DNA from: Comamonadaceae bacterium
Lineage (GTDB): Bacteria > Pseudomonadota > Gammaproteobacteria > Burkholderiales > Burkholderiaceae_C
Direction: 5' to 3'
DNA: 64,000 bases
NCBI GenBank assembly: GCA_947455145.1
Contig: CANGME010000012.1
Coordinates: 1-64,000 of the forward strand
The notes below the pieces were generated by a model. The model worked only from the letters and a program-made list of their open reading frames with translations. It was not told the DNA's origin and made no database searches. The position numbers and the translations under genes are program-made. The stretch's first letter is position 1. Each line of letters starts with the position of its first letter. This document shows positions 7,520 through 16,265 of the stretch, piece by piece.

Positions 7520-8596
7520 ATGCGTCCTATTTTTTGCAATCATTTCCTCGCCAGCATGCTCTGCCTGACTCTCGGGCCTGCTGCTTTTGCATTGGACACG
7601 CACGACGCTGCCGAAAGCCATGCTGCACCCGCCAAAAAATCAAGCCATGCACCGGGCAAAGAGATTGCCGAGCAACTGCGCACTGCGGTTGAGAACGGCG
7701 ACTTGCGCAAGAAGCGGTTGACGCTGGTGAGCACCGGCATTGACAAAAAACCCGCAGACGCACACGCCCCTAGCCCCCCCTCCGCAGCGCCACCTCTCAT
7801 GCTCGCCGCAGCCACGGTGAACCCGCAATCCAGCCGTAACTACATCCGCGCCAAAGCCGCCGTGCTGACCGGTTACACCGCACCCGAGCCCGCCAGCGAT
7901 GAGCACGGTCATGCGCCGCACTGGAGTTATGAGGGTGACGGTGGCCCGCAGGCTTGGGGCAAACTCAAGCCCGAGTTCAATACCTGTGCCACGGGTAAGC
8001 GCCAGTCACCCATTCACATTGAAGACGCCGTCACGCTGCAAGGCCCGGCCGAGCCGATCCAAATCAACTACCAACCCAGCAATGGCGTGGTGGTGAACAA
8101 CGGCCACACCATCCAGGTGGATGTCAGCGGCGACAACAGCATCACCGTGCGCGACTCCACCTACAAGCTTCTGCAATTCCACTTTCACCACCCGTCGGAA
8201 GAGCGAATTAACTACAAAACGTATTCGATGGTGGCGCACTTGGTGCACCGCAATCGAGAAGGACAGTTGGCGGTCGTCGGTGTGCTGCTGGATCCTGGCC
8301 TGGCCAACAGCCTGATCAATAAAGTGTGGACCTACATGCCGCTGGACTCAGGCGACAGCGTGCGCATGCCACTTGGGCTGGTGGACTTGAATGAACTGCT
8401 GCCCAAAGACCAGCGCTACTACCAGTTCATGGGGTCTCTTACCACCCCGCCTTGCACCGAGGGCGTGTTGTGGATGGTGCTCAAACAACCCGTGACCCTG
8501 AGCCGCGACCAGCTCAAACTCTTTGGCCAGTTGTTCCCTAACAATGCGCGCCCGGAGCAGTCGGTTAACGCACGGGCGATTCGAGAGGCGCAGTAA
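7520..8596 (+). CDS. Alpha-class carbonic anhydrase, secreted
   Basis: Interconverts CO2 and bicarbonate in the periplasm. A signal peptide (ending PAAFA) is followed by a ~120-residue low-complexity linker rich in Ala, Pro, His and Lys, then a complete alpha-CA domain: HWSYEG, KRQSPIHI, the zinc ligands in QFHFHHPSEE and MVAHLVH, and the late motif TTPPCTEGV. The chosen ATG at 7520 follows GAGGT; an upstream in-frame start at 7478 would spoil the signal peptide. Alpha-class enzymes usually have much shorter N-termini than this one. Confidence 0.93.
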   Translation: MRPIFCNHFLASMLCLTLGPAAFALDTHDAAESHAAPAKKSSHAPGKEIAEQLRTAVENGDLRKKRLTLVSTGIDKKPADAHAPSPPSAAPPLMLAAATVNPQSSRNYIRAKAAVLTGYTAPEPASDEHGHAPHWSYEGDGGPQAWGKLKPEFNTCATGKRQSPIHIEDAVTLQGPAEPIQINYQPSNGVVVNNGHTIQVDVSGDNSITVRDSTYKLLQFHFHHPSEERINYKTYSMVAHLVHRNREGQLAVVGVLLDPGLANSLINKVWTYMPLDSGDSVRMPLGLVDLNELLPKDQRYYQFMGSLTTPPCTEGVLWMVLKQPVTLSRDQLKLFGQLFPNNARPEQSVNARAIREAQ

Positions 8597-8620
8597 GGGG
8601 AGTGGCGCGACTGTTTGCGT

Positions 8621-10504
8621 TCAGCGGGCCTGGCAGATCACATCCACCAGCGCAGGCCTGCCCTGCTTGACCTCAACCAGCGCGCGCTGCAAAGCCCCGC
8701 GCAGCTTGGTCGGATCGCTGATCGGCCCCTCGGCCCACACGCCGTGGCCTTGGGCGATTTTGGCGAAATCGATGTCAGGGTGGCGCAGGCTGTTGCCGAT
8801 CCAGGCTTGGTCGGTGCGCCTGCCATGCAGCGACGCCATGCGCTGTAGGTGCATCACTTCTTGGTGGTAGCCCTGGTTGTTGTGCATCACCGTCAGCAGC
8901 GGGATTTTGTGGTGCGCGGCGGTCCACAGCGCGCCGGGGGCGTAGAGCAGGTCACCGTCGGGTTGAAAGTTCACCGTCAAGCGGCCCAGGGCTTTGTTGG
9001 CCAAGGCGGCACCCACCGATGCGGCCAGGCCGTAGCCCACGCCTTGACCACCGGAGCCCCCCAACATTTGGTGAAACTCGGTGGTGGGCCAGAGCTTGCG
9101 CGCCCAAGCAATGCGGTCGCTCACCGCCAGCGACCAGGGTTCATTTTTGATGACGTCCCAGGTCTCCATGGCCAAGCGGGCGGTGCTGATGGGTGAGGCT
9201 TCCCAGCCCAGGGCAGCGGCTTCTTTGGACTGCGAGAGCTGCCGATCCCAGGCTTTTTGCATGGGCTCGCGCCGCGCGGCAATGGCGGTTTTTTGCGCTG
9301 TAGTCATCTGCTTGTGCAGGTGCTCGGTCAGCACGGGCATGGAGGCTTGCGCCTCGCCATGGATGGCCAGCTCCACCGACAAGAAGCGCTGAAAGTCTTG
9401 GTAGTTGGAGCGGATGGCGGATTCACCAAACCCGAGGGTGATGACTTTGACATCGGCTCGCGAGAGTGAGCGCGTGGTGCGCGCGGGCTCTACCACCGCG
9501 TTGAGCTGGCCCCAGGGGTCGCCCACCTCCAGCATCAGCACCACGTCAGCGTCACGCACCAGGGCGCGCTTGCGGTCGCTGTGGTTCAGCGGGTGGGTAG
9601 TGGGGAAGTTCATGCGCCCGCCCAAGTCCACCACAGGCGCTTGCAGGGCCTCGGCCAGGGCGACCAGGGCGTTGACGCCTGTTTGACTGCGTGCTGCGCG
9701 GTCGGCAAGGATGACGGGGTTTTTTGCACCCAGCAACAGGCGTGCCGCTTCGGCCAGTGAGCCACTGTCACCCTGCACCGGGCGCACACCGCCCAGCTTG
9801 GGGATGGTGGGCACGGGGCCGTGCATGGCGTCTTCTTGCAAGTCGGTGTCGGCCATGATGACCACCGGGCCTTGCTGGCCCGTGGTGGCGATGCGCATGG
9901 CTCGCACGGTGGATTCGGCAAAGTGCTGCAAGGAGGCGGGGGCGTCGTCCCACTTCACAAAGTCGCGCACTAACAGGGCCGCGTCTTGCACCGAATGCGC
10001 CCACTCGGTACCGGGGCGGCGCTTGCTGGCGTCAATGCCGTTACCGGCAAAAATCACCAGCGGCACGCGGTCGCACCAAGCGTTGTACACGGCCATGGCC
10101 GCGTGCTGCAAGCCCACCGTGCCGTGCGCCATCACGCCCATGGGCTTGCCCGCCGCCTTGGCGTAGCCGTGAGCAATCGCCACTGAGCTTTCTTCGTGCA
10201 GGCATGTGATGAGCTCAGGCGCTTGGTTGCCGCCGTAGTTGACGACCGACTCGTGCAGGCTGCGAAAGCTCGAACCTGGGTTGGCGGCCAGGTAGTCCAG
10301 CTTCAAGGTCTTGATCACGTCCACCATGAAGTCCGAGCCGGGGCGGGTGATGAGGTGACCGGTGGGCTCGGCGGGGACTGCTGTTGCGATGGTGGGTGCG
10401 GCGTCTGCGGCTTGCGCCACTTGGGTTGCCAACGCCACACCCGCAGCCGATGCGCTGGCTACACCGCGCAGAAAATCACGCCGACCTGTTACGTCATCAG
10501 TCAT
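8621..10504 (-). CDS. Thiamine-diphosphate enzyme with Tat signal (acetolactate synthase / benzoylformate decarboxylase-like)
   Basis: A 627-residue enzyme with all three ThDP domains. The PYR domain carries the catalytic Glu in CLHEES (Glu104); the PP domain has the cofactor motif PDGDLL followed about 26 residues later by HNNQGY. Members of this fold decarboxylate or carboligate 2-oxo acids. Unusually, the N-terminus is a twin-arginine signal (GRRDFLRG followed by an Ala-rich stretch to TQVAQA), which predicts export after cofactor loading. It is the last gene of the nine-gene operon and overlaps the MFS gene by eight bases. True substrate unknown. Confidence 0.9.
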   Translation of the reverse strand: MTDDVTGRRDFLRGVASASAAGVALATQVAQAADAAPTIATAVPAEPTGHLITRPGSDFMVDVIKTLKLDYLAANPGSSFRSLHESVVNYGGNQAPELITCLHEESSVAIAHGYAKAAGKPMGVMAHGTVGLQHAAMAVYNAWCDRVPLVIFAGNGIDASKRRPGTEWAHSVQDAALLVRDFVKWDDAPASLQHFAESTVRAMRIATTGQQGPVVIMADTDLQEDAMHGPVPTIPKLGGVRPVQGDSGSLAEAARLLLGAKNPVILADRAARSQTGVNALVALAEALQAPVVDLGGRMNFPTTHPLNHSDRKRALVRDADVVLMLEVGDPWGQLNAVVEPARTTRSLSRADVKVITLGFGESAIRSNYQDFQRFLSVELAIHGEAQASMPVLTEHLHKQMTTAQKTAIAARREPMQKAWDRQLSQSKEAAALGWEASPISTARLAMETWDVIKNEPWSLAVSDRIAWARKLWPTTEFHQMLGGSGGQGVGYGLAASVGAALANKALGRLTVNFQPDGDLLYAPGALWTAAHHKIPLLTVMHNNQGYHQEVMHLQRMASLHGRRTDQAWIGNSLRHPDIDFAKIAQGHGVWAEGPISDPTKLRGALQRALVEVKQGRPALVDVICQAR

Positions 10505-11777
10505 GCTTGTCTTGCCCCGCAGTGGCTGGAATCCCCAGCACCATCAGGTTGGCCAAAATGATGGTGAAGGCCAATAGGTAAAAGGCTGCCATCAGGCCAT
10601 AATGGTCGGCAATGATGCCGGCCAAAATGGGGGCCACGGCTTGGCCTGCCGACTGCATGCCGAACATCAAACCAATGGCGGTGCCGCCCATGTTGCGCGG
10701 CGTGGCCTCCAGCATCCAAGCCTGCATGATGGGGCGCGCGGCGTACAAAAAGAAACCCAGCACCGCGATCAAAAACACAAACAAGGCCGAGCCCCCGGCA
10801 AAGGTCATGAGCAACAGCACCACGCCGCTCACGCCAAAGCAAGCCATCAAAATATTGCGACGCCCCATGGTGTCAGACAGGTGGCCCGCAATCGGCGCGG
10901 CGATGAAGCCCGCCAGTTGCAGCAGCGCCATCACCGCGCCCACCCAAACCACCGAGTAATTCATTTCTTTGGCCAGGTACAGGGGCAAGAAAGTCAGCAG
11001 CGTGCCCTGGGTCATGGAGCGGAACGATGAGCTAAGGGTGAGCATGAACAGGCCCGGTGTGCGTAGCAGGGCGCGCAGGCCTTGCTTGTAGCTGTCCAAG
11101 CTTTGCCCGCCGCCTTGGTGCTCTGACACGGCGGTTTTGGTGGACGATTGAGCGGATGATTTGGCGTGTTTGGGCGCAAAGCTCAAGGCCCCCAAAAAAT
11201 ACAGCAAAAACACTGCCATGGCTGCGCCAGGGATGACGTTGATCACCACAATCTCACGCCAGGACAGGGTGGTGAGTAACAGGCCCACCGCCAGCGGGGC
11301 CAGCGCGTCACCCACATTACCGCCCATGCCGTGCAACGACAGCGCCATGCCCTTGCGCGTGGGGAACATACGGCCCAGCAGCGGGATGGCCGTGGGGTGC
11401 CACAGGTTGTTGCCTATGCCCACCAGCATCACGCAGACCAGCAGCATCCAGTACTGGGTGCTAAAGCCCATGAGCAAGTAGGGGAAGCCGACCCAGAACA
11501 GCGCCAGCGCCATCAACTGGCCCTTGCGTCCCCACATGTCCACCAACATGCCGCCGGGCACATTGGACAGCGCGCCCGCCGCGAACTGGCAGGTCATGAC
11601 AAAGCCGATTTGGCTGTAGCTCAAACCCATCTCCGCACCGATCAGCGGCAAGAGCATGTAGAAGGTGGCGGGGTACCAGTGGGTGAGGGAGTGGCCGGTG
11701 ATGATCAGGGCCAGGTTGCGGTAGTCAAGGCGGCTTGGGCCCGGTGAGCCGGGTGCTGCGATGGCTTCTGCGCTCAT
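10497..11777 (-). CDS. MFS transporter
   Basis: A 12-helix inner-membrane carrier of about 426 residues, resembling the fosmidomycin-resistance / sugar-phosphate branch (LALIITGHSLTHWYPATFY at the start, the loop motif DMWGRKG after helix 2, DTMGRRN after helix 8). The ATG at 11777 overlaps the stop of the preceding binding-protein gene (ATGA); an upstream in-frame start at 11822 is inside that gene and is less likely. As part of the IclR-flanked operon it may export a product or take up a related compound. Confidence 0.88.
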   Translation of the reverse strand: MSAEAIAAPGSPGPSRLDYRNLALIITGHSLTHWYPATFYMLLPLIGAEMGLSYSQIGFVMTCQFAAGALSNVPGGMLVDMWGRKGQLMALALFWVGFPYLLMGFSTQYWMLLVCVMLVGIGNNLWHPTAIPLLGRMFPTRKGMALSLHGMGGNVGDALAPLAVGLLLTTLSWREIVVINVIPGAAMAVFLLYFLGALSFAPKHAKSSAQSSTKTAVSEHQGGGQSLDSYKQGLRALLRTPGLFMLTLSSSFRSMTQGTLLTFLPLYLAKEMNYSVVWVGAVMALLQLAGFIAAPIAGHLSDTMGRRNILMACFGVSGVVLLLMTFAGGSALFVFLIAVLGFFLYAARPIMQAWMLEATPRNMGGTAIGLMFGMQSAGQAVAPILAGIIADHYGLMAAFYLLAFTIILANLMVLGIPATAGQDKHD

Positions 11778-12820
11778 GACTTGGCTCCTCGGATGATGAT
11801 TTCGTCGTACAGCTTGCGCCATTTCTCGCGCCGCTCCAGACTTTCGGCTGGATCGACCATCAGGATTTTGTAATTGCGCAGCGCCGAGGGCACTTTGGTG
11901 TTGGCTGGCAGGTACTCCAGCTCGGCATAGGTGGGCTGGCCTTCGCCCAGCAGGTAGTCCATGAATAGCGCGGCTGCGGCTGGGCGCTGGGCGTTGCGCG
12001 TCACGCCCACGGCGTTGGCGCGGGCCACGGCGGGTTGAATCACGACCGAGTCAATCGGCGCGCCCTTTTTCTTCAGCTGCTCGGGCATGTAGTTGTAAAC
12101 CGTCAGGGCCATAGGCACTTCGCCTGCGGCCACCATATTGGTCAAGTTGGTGTGGCCCTTGCGCACCGACACGCCATTGCTGGCGGCTAGGTCACGAAAA
12201 AACTGCAAGCCTTTGGCCTCGCCCATGGACTGAACCACAGTGACGAACCAGTCGATGTTTTCGACCTCGTAACCCAGGCGACCTTTCCAGCGCGGGTTGA
12301 GCAAATCAGCGTAGCTGGTGGGCAGCTCGGCCTTCTTGACTGTGCCGGTGTTGTAGGCCTGCACCCAGAGCGAGTAAATGGTGGCGGCCCACTCTTTGTG
12401 CGCGGGCACACTGCCAGGCATCAAGTCAGCGAAATGCGGCGAGGCGGTGGGCTGTAGCATTTTTTCGCGCGACAGCACTTCCAACTCCACCGCGCCTGCG
12501 TGCACCACATCGACGTTGTAGCGTTTGGCCCGCGTCTCGCTGATAGTGCGGTTCATCACGCTGTCGCCACTGGCGCGCCAGGTGTTGACTTTGATTCCGT
12601 ATTTTTTCTCGAAGGGCTCGATCAGCGGCTTTAAGTCTTTTTCGGCGATCGAGGTGTAGAGGGTGATCGAACCCTCGGCCTTGGCGGCGGCGATGAGCTT
12701 GGTCGCACGGTCGGGTGCGGTGCTGCGCAGTAGGGCGGGATCGGTGGGCTGGGCCAGGGCGCACAGGGGTGCAATGGCCAGCAGGCAGACACGCAAGCTG
12801 GACACTAAAAAATTGGCCAT
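11774..12820 (-). CDS. ABC-type solute-binding protein, family 1 (second paralogue)
   Basis: About 348 residues with a Sec signal peptide ending PLCALAQ. The mature part matches the ferric-iron / 2-aminoethylphosphonate-like binding proteins: KAEGSITLYTS, FEKKYGIKVNTWRASGD, DVVHAGAVELEVLSREKML, VAAGEVPMALTVYNY. ATG at 12820 with AGGGG upstream is chosen over a TTG at 12826. It is clearly paralogous to the neighbour at 12823-13890 (shared VSVRKGHT/ISVRKGHT and GEVPMALT). Likely delivers substrate to the permease encoded at 17446-19179. Confidence 0.88.
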   Translation of the reverse strand: MANFLVSSLRVCLLAIAPLCALAQPTDPALLRSTAPDRATKLIAAAKAEGSITLYTSIAEKDLKPLIEPFEKKYGIKVNTWRASGDSVMNRTISETRAKRYNVDVVHAGAVELEVLSREKMLQPTASPHFADLMPGSVPAHKEWAATIYSLWVQAYNTGTVKKAELPTSYADLLNPRWKGRLGYEVENIDWFVTVVQSMGEAKGLQFFRDLAASNGVSVRKGHTNLTNMVAAGEVPMALTVYNYMPEQLKKKGAPIDSVVIQPAVARANAVGVTRNAQRPAAAALFMDYLLGEGQPTYAELEYLPANTKVPSALRNYKILMVDPAESLERREKWRKLYDEIIIRGAKS

Positions 12821-12822
12821 GA

Positions 12823-13890
12823 TCAAGCCCCTTTGCGACTAAAGACTTCCTCGTACAAACGGTTCCACTTGGGGCCATCGTCAATGGTGACCTTCGGGTC
12901 AGCAAATACCAGCGGCATTTTGTTCAACGTCGAGGGCACTTTGGTGCTGGTGGGAATGAAGTCGCGTTTGCCCAAAATGGCTTGTCCTTCGGATAGTTCA
13001 AAGTCCTGGAACAGCACCGCAGCATGCGGGTGCGGGGCGTTGCGCGCCACACCCACCCCGTTGGGGCGGGCCACTGTGGGGTCGAGCGCGAACCAGTCCA
13101 TGGGCGCGCCCGCATTCTTCATTTGCTCAACCTTGTAGTTGTAAAGGGTCAGTGCCATCGGCACCTCACCCGAGGCCACCAGATTGGCCAGCAGGGTGTG
13201 ACCTTTACGCACTGAAATACCATTTTTAGCGACGATCTCTTTGAACAAGGCAATGCCTTTGCTCTCGCCCATGCTGAGCACTATGCCGGCCAGCCAGTCG
13301 CTGTCGTCAGCCTCAACCGCGAGTTTTCCCTTCCACTTGGGGTCGAGCAGGTCGCGGTAGGTCTTGGGCAGGTCTTCTTTGCGCACCGCCTTGGTGTTGT
13401 AGGCGCAGGTGAAGATGTTCAGACGCGTTGCGATCCACTCGCGGTGCGGGCGCACGGCTTGGGGAATCAAATCGACCAGGTAGGGCGAGCTGCAAGCCTG
13501 CAAAATTTTCTCGCGTGACAACACTTCCATCTCGGGCCCATTGGTCTCGAAGATGTCAACGTCATGGCGATTGGCTTTGGCTTCGAGCAAGCCGCGTTGC
13601 AGCACCTTCTCAGAGCCTGCACGCCAGACCTTGGTTTTGACGCCGTACTTCTGCTCAAACACCGAGGTCAGAGCGCTGATGTCGTCCACCGGCATGGAGG
13701 AGTAAAACGTCAGCGCACCTTCTTTGCGTGCACCCTCGGCCAGCTTCTTCAAGCGATCTGGACCGGAGAGTGCCGCAATGGCGGCGGTGGCGGCCGCCGA
13801 GGGCTGGGCCTGAGCGGCTGTGCCAACCCCGCCCAGCGCCAAGGCACCGGCTTGAATGAGTTGTCGGCGCGAAAAGTGGGAGCGGTTCAT
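12823..13890 (-). CDS. ABC-type solute-binding protein, family 1 (first paralogue, Tat-like signal)
   Basis: A 355-residue periplasmic binding protein. The N-terminus reads SRRQLIQAGALAL, a twin-arginine type signal, whereas its paralogue downstream carries an ordinary Sec signal. The mature protein shows RKEGALTFYSSMP, FEQKYGVKTKVWRAG and PETYRDLLDPKWKG-like segments (here PKTYRDLLDPKWKG). It overlaps the bicupin gene by four bases (ATGA) and ends three bases before the next start. Two binding proteins for one permease suggests two related ligands. Confidence 0.88.
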   Translation of the reverse strand: MNRSHFSRRQLIQAGALALGGVGTAAQAQPSAAATAAIAALSGPDRLKKLAEGARKEGALTFYSSMPVDDISALTSVFEQKYGVKTKVWRAGSEKVLQRGLLEAKANRHDVDIFETNGPEMEVLSREKILQACSSPYLVDLIPQAVRPHREWIATRLNIFTCAYNTKAVRKEDLPKTYRDLLDPKWKGKLAVEADDSDWLAGIVLSMGESKGIALFKEIVAKNGISVRKGHTLLANLVASGEVPMALTLYNYKVEQMKNAGAPMDWFALDPTVARPNGVGVARNAPHPHAAVLFQDFELSEGQAILGKRDFIPTSTKVPSTLNKMPLVFADPKVTIDDGPKWNRLYEEVFSRKGA

Positions 13891-15002
13891 GATTTCGGTG
13901 GCAGGGTAGGCAGCTCGGTCTCGTACGCTTCTTCCATGCGGGGCGCAAGATCGTGCTTGGACAAGGCGTCAGCAAAGCGGGTGCGCACTGCTTGGCTCTC
14001 ATCGGCGTAGTCGATCTGGTCGCCACCGATGCGGCGGCTGATCCAGGCCTTGGGCACGCCTTGCGCGTTGCGGATGGAGACCACCTCGTGCTTGAAGGCC
14101 AGGTAGCGCGCTGGTGCTTTACCGGTGTTGAAGTGCTGGTGCATCCACATATTGGGCGGCACGATCATGGAGCCGACTTGCCAGTCGTACTGGCGTGGCT
14201 CTTCACCCTCGGGCCACATCAGACTGTAGCCTTCGCCGCTCAAGATGATGACGTGCGCGCCGGGGCCGTGGCAATGCGCCTTTTTATACGTGCCCACAGG
14301 GAACTGCGAGATGTGGCTGTTCATGGAGCCGCGCGCCATGTTGAAGCGGATGTGGCCGCCACCAGCACCGCGCTCTTTGGCGCTGATGAGGGGCAGATTC
14401 ACTGCATCGGCGACGAAGTTGGTCTCTAGCAGCAGGCCTTTTTGCTCGCCTTTGCCACTGAAGTAATCGGGCTCACCGTTGAAGCGGTTGGCAAAGTCGT
14501 GCGCGGTGTTGAAGACGAACTTCAGGTCTTCATACAGGTTGATGACGGGCGGGCCGTTGGTCACCGCCACAAAGCGTGCGCCGTCTTTGCCCGAGCCGTT
14601 GAAGTGCTGGTGCCAGCAGTTCAGCGGGATGGCAAACAAAGCACCGGCTTGCCACTCGAACGTGATGCGGTGGCCCTGGTCGTTCCACACCGTGGTAGAG
14701 CCCCGGCCTGAGAGCACGTAAATCATTTCTTCAAACAACTGGCGCTGCGGCTCCAGCTGCTTGCCCGGTGCGATCTCGCACACATAGCAGTCGTTGGATG
14801 TGCGGGATGCTTCGTGGTTGATGTACACGCCCTTGCCACCGCGACGTGCCCAGGGTTTGAGGTCCACCGTGTTCAGGCTGGGCACATAGTGCGCGCCGAT
14901 GATGTCCAGACCTTCGGCCTTGACCCAGCGGGTGTAGGGAGTTTCTTTTTCAGTGGCGAACTTCTGGGCGAGGTCGTCGGAAACGATGGCGTTTTTGGTC
15001 AT
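13887..15002 (-). CDS. Two-domain cupin protein (bicupin), gentisate-dioxygenase-like architecture
   Basis: A 371-residue protein with two cupin barrels, the layout of gentisate 1,2-dioxygenases and relatives. The C-terminal barrel keeps the metal motif (His243-Cys-His245 and late His288/His290). The N-terminal barrel has Gln86-Arg-Gln88 where the usual His-x-His should be, although its late WHQHFN is intact, so that barrel may have lost or changed metal binding. It overlaps its neighbours on both sides by four bases. Possible ring-cleaving or C-C-cleaving oxygenase; substrate unknown. Confidence 0.82.
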   Translation of the reverse strand: MTKNAIVSDDLAQKFATEKETPYTRWVKAEGLDIIGAHYVPSLNTVDLKPWARRGGKGVYINHEASRTSNDCYVCEIAPGKQLEPQRQLFEEMIYVLSGRGSTTVWNDQGHRITFEWQAGALFAIPLNCWHQHFNGSGKDGARFVAVTNGPPVINLYEDLKFVFNTAHDFANRFNGEPDYFSGKGEQKGLLLETNFVADAVNLPLISAKERGAGGGHIRFNMARGSMNSHISQFPVGTYKKAHCHGPGAHVIILSGEGYSLMWPEGEEPRQYDWQVGSMIVPPNMWMHQHFNTGKAPARYLAFKHEVVSIRNAQGVPKAWISRRIGGDQIDYADESQAVRTRFADALSKHDLAPRMEEAYETELPTLPPKS

Positions 15003-15601
15003 TTTTTGCTACGCAGATAAGCTTGGATTTTGTCGCCATCCAACGTGACGGAGGGGTCGAACTCGGGAGCGTTTTCAATTTGCTCCAGATCATTCAAGCC
15101 GCAGTATTTGAAGATGCGGTTGATGGAAGAAATCAGGCGCACCGGGCGGTCCGGGTCGGCGTTGAAGTGTTGGTGAATCGTGTTGGGCGGAATGTAGATC
15201 ACGTCGCCCGCTTCCCACTCGTAGCGCTTGACTTCGTCTTGCGGCGTCCAGTGGTAGGTGTCGGTGATCTCCACATCGCAGTCCTGGTGCAGGTCGTAGC
15301 CACGGCCTTCGAGCACATACACGCACTCCTCGGCCAGATGCCGGTGCTTGCCCGACTTGCTGCCCGGCGGAATGATTTGCATGTAGGCGTCCACAGTCTC
15401 AATGCGGGTATTCATCTGCTCATTAAGCAAGTGCTTGAGCAGGCCTTGTCGGGCCATCTCCCAGGGCATGTCGTTGGGGCGCACGACTTTGCGGCGCTTG
15501 GCGTTGCTGGCGGGCTTTTGCTCTGCATCGTCCAGCAAGCCTTGGTAGTACTTGCCTTGCTCGTGGCCATCGGCCCATACTTTGGATTCGTCCCAGGCCA
15601 T
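14999..15601 (-). CDS. Single-domain cupin protein (second of three)
   Basis: About 200 residues. The cupin motifs are complete: His86-Arg-His88 followed by Glu91/92 (KHRHLAEECVYVLEG) and GDVIYIPPNTIHQHFN. I start it at the ATG at 15601 (MAWDESKVWADG), preceded by a strong GGAGG at the end of the upstream gene; the longer frame to 15682 overlaps that gene. It shares the ending of motif 2, HQHFN, with both other cupins, which points to a common ancestor. Could be a subunit of one oxygenase with its neighbours or a separate step. Confidence 0.82.
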   Translation of the reverse strand: MAWDESKVWADGHEQGKYYQGLLDDAEQKPASNAKRRKVVRPNDMPWEMARQGLLKHLLNEQMNTRIETVDAYMQIIPPGSKSGKHRHLAEECVYVLEGRGYDLHQDCDVEITDTYHWTPQDEVKRYEWEAGDVIYIPPNTIHQHFNADPDRPVRLISSINRIFKYCGLNDLEQIENAPEFDPSVTLDGDKIQAYLRSKK

Positions 15602-15602
15602 A

Positions 15603-16205
15603 TCAGTAACCTCCTTCGGGGTGGTTGAAGTCTTGTTCGTCGTTGCGGGCTTTGAAGCCTTCGCCGCCCGGTGCGGGCTCACTCGGGCGTGGCTCCACCT
15701 GGTGCTGGAACAGCATGTTCATGAACATGTACATGGGCTTGGTCTTGATGACCAGAGCACGTGCGGGGCGTTCGTCACTCGCGTTGAAGTGCTGGTGTAC
15801 GCAGTTGTTGTGCACCACGGCGATGTCACCGGCTTGCCAGTCGTAGCGAATGCCGTCGTGGATTTCGTAGCCCGTGCCGTCCAGGATGTAGAAGGCGGCT
15901 TCGTTCACGTGGCCGTGCTTTTGCGAACGACCACCGGGGCCGTACTCTTCGAGGTGCATGTGAAAGGTTTGCGTGATGCCGTCTTTGGGCTCCACGTAGT
16001 GGCGGCTAAAGGCCTGCGGGCCGTCATTGAATTTGATGTCGCTGCCCTTGCGCACGCGCGGCATGGCGCGCAGGCGCTTGAGCTCATCACCCAGGTTGTA
16101 GGGGCCGGCAATGGCGCGTACAAAGGTGCGATCTTTTTTGCTGTGGTAGTGCGACTCGTTGGGCACGGCGTTGGCCGACGGTTCGCTGGTTTTGGTGTCA
16201 CTCAT
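15603..16205 (-). CDS. Single-domain cupin protein (first of three)
   Basis: A 200-residue protein with one barrel: His97-Gly-His99 and Glu102 (QKHGHVNEAAFYILDG), then GDIAVVHNNCVHQHFN with His137/His139. The Asn-Asn in place of the usual Pro-x-Gly in motif 2 is unusual. It lies one base upstream of the second cupin start and 60 bp after the ABC ATPase gene. No signal peptide, so cytoplasmic. Confidence 0.82.
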   Translation of the reverse strand: MSDTKTSEPSANAVPNESHYHSKKDRTFVRAIAGPYNLGDELKRLRAMPRVRKGSDIKFNDGPQAFSRHYVEPKDGITQTFHMHLEEYGPGGRSQKHGHVNEAAFYILDGTGYEIHDGIRYDWQAGDIAVVHNNCVHQHFNASDERPARALVIKTKPMYMFMNMLFQHQVEPRPSEPAPGGEGFKARNDEQDFNHPEGGY

Positions 16206-16265
16206 GGGGCAACCTTTCTGAAGGAAAGAGGGCTGAAAATTTAATACAAGAGGTCGTCTTCGACC

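Noticed and set aside
6578-7621. Longer start (7621) for the solute-binding lipoprotein
   Set aside because: It would overlap the divergent carbonic anhydrase gene and place the lipoprotein signal internally.
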